The notes below the pieces were generated by a model. The model was not told where the DNA came from. It did no database searches and saw only the letters and a list, made by a program, of their open reading frames with translations. A program made the translations under genes and the position numbers. From an uncultured Prevotella sp. (GTDB taxonomy: Bacteria; Bacteroidota; Bacteroidia; Bacteroidales; Bacteroidaceae), in assembly GCA_947072805.1 (NCBI GenBank), contig CAMTJK010000037.1, positions 1 to 16,986 on the forward strand: a DNA stretch of 16,986 bases, written 5' to 3'. Shown here one piece after another: positions 15,632 to 16,986 of this stretch (positions within the stretch are counted from its first letter, which is position 1; every line of letters starts with the position of its first letter).

Positions 15632-15942
15632 GGTTCTGTTATGGCGGGTACTATAAATTAGTTCTTTCAGCTTTTTGTGTTTTAGCCTATAGCATGTTGT
15701 CTGTCGAGAATGGAGTGTAGCGAGCTGCACTGCCGATGAGAGTGGCATTATGAGGCGGATAAAAACAAGAAACCGATAAAACGTAACCCATTATACAATG
15801 TTGTTTGTTTGCGGTGGTAATTTATATAACCCACCTTATGTTGTTGTATGTTGTCTGTAATTATATCGTGGAAAAAGCCTTTTTATTGTCATACGCCGCT
15901 TTCATGTCCGGCGGCGCACGCTTTTCGGCATGAAGCTGCTGC
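15632..15942. other. Intergenic region upstream of GH31 and downstream of the MgtC-family gene
   Basis: This 311-base stretch contains no supported gene. It should hold the promoter of the GH31-GH3 pair on the minus strand, but no TAnnTTTG box with a correctly placed TTTG is present there. A minus-strand TATAAT lies at 15790-15795 and a near match (TACGTTTT) at about 15778-15785; neither has a convincing upstream partner. The pair may depend on an activator. A GC-rich inverted repeat at 15894-15916 is listed separately. Confidence 0.5.
15894..15916 (-). terminator. Weak candidate terminator after the MgtC-family gene
   Basis: CGCCGC (15894-15899) and GCGGCG (15911-15916) form a 6-bp GC-only stem with an 11-base loop, 26 bases past the stop codon on the minus strand. 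No T-run follows immediately; the first five-T run comes about 15-20 bases later. It may mark the 3' end of the transcript, but the call is weak. Confidence 0.3.
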
Positions 15943-16608
15943 CTATTCGATGTTCTCTATCTCCACTCCGTCGAAGCTGCTCATTATGTCGAACATCCTC
16001 ACTTCGTACTGGAATCGCTTCATCTTTAGCTCCATCGACACCTCAAAATTGTTTGTTGTCCTTACGGATGCATCTTTCATGTTGTACGAATATATCTCTA
16101 TCCCTTCCTCCTTCATGCGCGCGAGCACCTTTCTTATGGTGTCTTTTGAGGGAGAGGTGAACGTTACCGATATGTTGCGTGTGCCGAAGCGTTGCAGTAT
16201 CACGTTGAGCACTTCAAGGCATATCAGTACCAGTACCGTCGTGGCAGTGGCAAGCATGTAGAGACCGGCACCGCATGTCATGCCGATGGCAGACGTAACC
16301 CAAAGTCCGGCGGCGGTGGTCAGACCGCGAATCACGTTTTTCTGGAAGATGATGATGCCCGCTCCTATAAATCCTATGCCGGTCACCACCTGCGAGGCAA
16401 TGCGCGACGGGTCTACGGAAACATTCGGCGAACCGTCAAGCAGACTGTCAAAACCGTACTGCGACAGTATCATGAACAGCGCACTACCCAGTCCCACAAG
16501 AAAGTGTGTACGGAAACCTGCTTCCTTGGCGCGGTATTCGCGCTCCAGACCGATAAGCCCTCCCATCAGGGATGCAATAAGGATGCGGATGAAATACTCT
16601 GTTGTCAT
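15943..16608 (-). CDS. MgtC/SapB-family inner-membrane protein
   Basis: This 221-residue membrane protein belongs to the MgtC/SapB family. Family members are linked to growth in low magnesium and, in pathogens such as Salmonella, to inhibition of the F-type ATP synthase and survival in macrophages. The signatures are GGLIGLEREYRAKEAGFRTH (16-35) and TGIGFIGAGIIIF (76-88) followed by RGLTTAAGLWVTSAIGM. Four or five hydrophobic segments span residues 5-135. A soluble, ACT-like domain covers about 145-221. It is monocistronic with its own promoter at 16701-16732. Magnesium control or virulence is not shown by this sequence; many commensals carry this family as a housekeeping gene of uncertain role. 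Confidence 0.92.
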   Translation of the reverse strand: MTTEYFIRILIASLMGGLIGLEREYRAKEAGFRTHFLVGLGSALFMILSQYGFDSLLDGSPNVSVDPSRIASQVVTGIGFIGAGIIIFQKNVIRGLTTAAGLWVTSAIGMTCGAGLYMLATATTVLVLICLEVLNVILQRFGTRNISVTFTSPSKDTIRKVLARMKEEGIEIYSYNMKDASVRTTNNFEVSMELKMKRFQYEVRMFDIMSSFDGVEIENIE

Positions 16609-16700
16609 AGGCGTAGATTCTATAAACAGTATCGTTTTTATTCTACTGATGTAAAACCGGTCTTATACAGTTAGGGTTTATGTATGTTTCGGTTTATATG

Positions 16701-16732
16701 CAAATATAAGCTTTTTGGCTGTATAAGCCAAA
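16701..16732 (-). promoter_or_regulatory. Bacteroidetes-type promoter of the MgtC-family gene
   Basis: Read on the minus strand, the -33 TTTG is the complement of CAAA at 16729-16732, and the -7 box TATATTTG (full match to TAnnTTTG) is the complement of 16701-16708. They are 20 bases apart. The predicted start near 16694 gives an untranslated leader of about 85 bases. I saw no leader ORF and no strong terminator within it. Confidence 0.85.
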
Positions 16733-16986
16733 CGAAAAGCCGTGAAAAGCAATTATGTCTCATATTATCCACGGTAGGCTCATTGTATTTTGCTTTAGCG
16801 AGGGATAATGACAGCCGGAAGGCAGCTCGTAACTGCACTTAATGAAAGTTAATTTGTAAAGATATTTGGTCGAATTTAACATTTTTAAATCCGGTATTCT
16901 AGGTGTAAAAATTTGTTAATCAAAGTGGGTCGATTTATGCTCCCGACGGGTCGAAAAACGATCCCAGTTTTTTGGCAACGCGATTA
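16733..16986. other. Intergenic region at the right edge, no gene seen
   Basis: No supported reading frame lies in these 254 bases on either strand. The only structure near the end is two copies of GGGTCGA (16927-16933 and 16948-16954). The second copy can form a short imperfect hairpin with CGATCCC, followed by six T residues. It could be a weak terminator for something transcribed rightward, but no gene on that strand ends nearby. Confidence 0.5.

Noticed and set aside
15632..15748. Extended N terminus (39 residues) for the GH31 protein
   Set aside because: The extension has no signal-peptide character and would place the real signal peptide internally. The Met at 15631 starts a typical Sec signal.
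15790..15795. A minus-strand TATAAT resembling a sigma-70 -10 box
   Set aside because: Bacteroidetes promoters use TAnnTTTG. No matching upstream box is placed correctly, and the region is AT-rich enough for chance occurrence.
16948..16972. Short GGGTCG/CGATCCC hairpin followed by six Ts near the right edge
   Set aside because: The stem is short and imperfect, and no gene on the plus strand ends nearby, so I do not call it a terminator.
1..16986. CRISPR arrays, insertion sequences, phage, toxin-antitoxin or defence genes
   Set aside because: I looked for spaced repeats, transposase or recombinase motifs and small paired genes and saw none. The only tandem repeat is the unspaced 11-bp triplet at 71-103.

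Overview
The window looks like chromosomal DNA of a Bacteroidota (Bacteroidales) species, most likely Prevotella/Segatella or a close relative. The strongest sign is promoter architecture. Four start regions carry the Bacteroidetes sigma pair TTTG / TAnnTTTG with exactly 20 bases between the boxes: 265-296, 2917-2948 and 3189-3220 on the plus strand, and 16701-16732 on the minus strand. Protein types agree: a Bacteroidales OmpA-family porin, a lipoprotein whose mature end reads C-S-D-D-D, and a PA14-containing GH31 paired with a GH3.

Layout. 1-355: AT-rich intergenic DNA with a triple 11-bp repeat and the OmpA promoter. 356-1531: abundant OmpA-family outer-membrane protein, closed by a strong terminator (1560-1593). 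1707-2789: nucleoside-hydrolase-like lipoprotein. 2968-3042: tRNA-Val(UAC) with its own promoter and probably its own terminator. 3189-3389: a promoter, a 26-codon leader peptide rich in Leu and Ile codons, and a T-tailed terminator, together a transcription attenuator. 3420-9642: leuA, leuC, leuD, a citramalate-synthase-like gene (cimA) and leuB, all on the plus strand. 9672-10352: secreted TPR protein. 10386-12611 and 12698-15631, minus strand: a GH3 beta-glucosidase-type enzyme and a GH31 alpha-xylosidase-type enzyme. 15943-16608, minus strand: an MgtC/SapB membrane protein with its own promoter.

How the genes work together. LeuA makes 2-isopropylmalate from 2-ketoisovalerate. LeuCD isomerises it and LeuB oxidises it to the leucine precursor. 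The second synthase matches the Leptospira citramalate synthase type at the catalytic and pyruvate-pocket positions as I recall them. It would feed citramalate through the same LeuCD and LeuB to give 2-oxobutyrate, the isoleucine precursor. The leader peptide fits this dual role: its control segment has four Leu and three Ile codons within ten. The leader RNA can form mutually exclusive structures like those of classical amino-acid attenuators. This is the most interesting system in the window.

The GH31 and GH3 genes look like a two-gene unit for periplasmic cleavage of xyloglucan-type oligosaccharides, with no SusC/SusD pair or dedicated regulator in view. I see no mobile element, CRISPR array, phage or defence system. 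Most other content is ordinary core genome.
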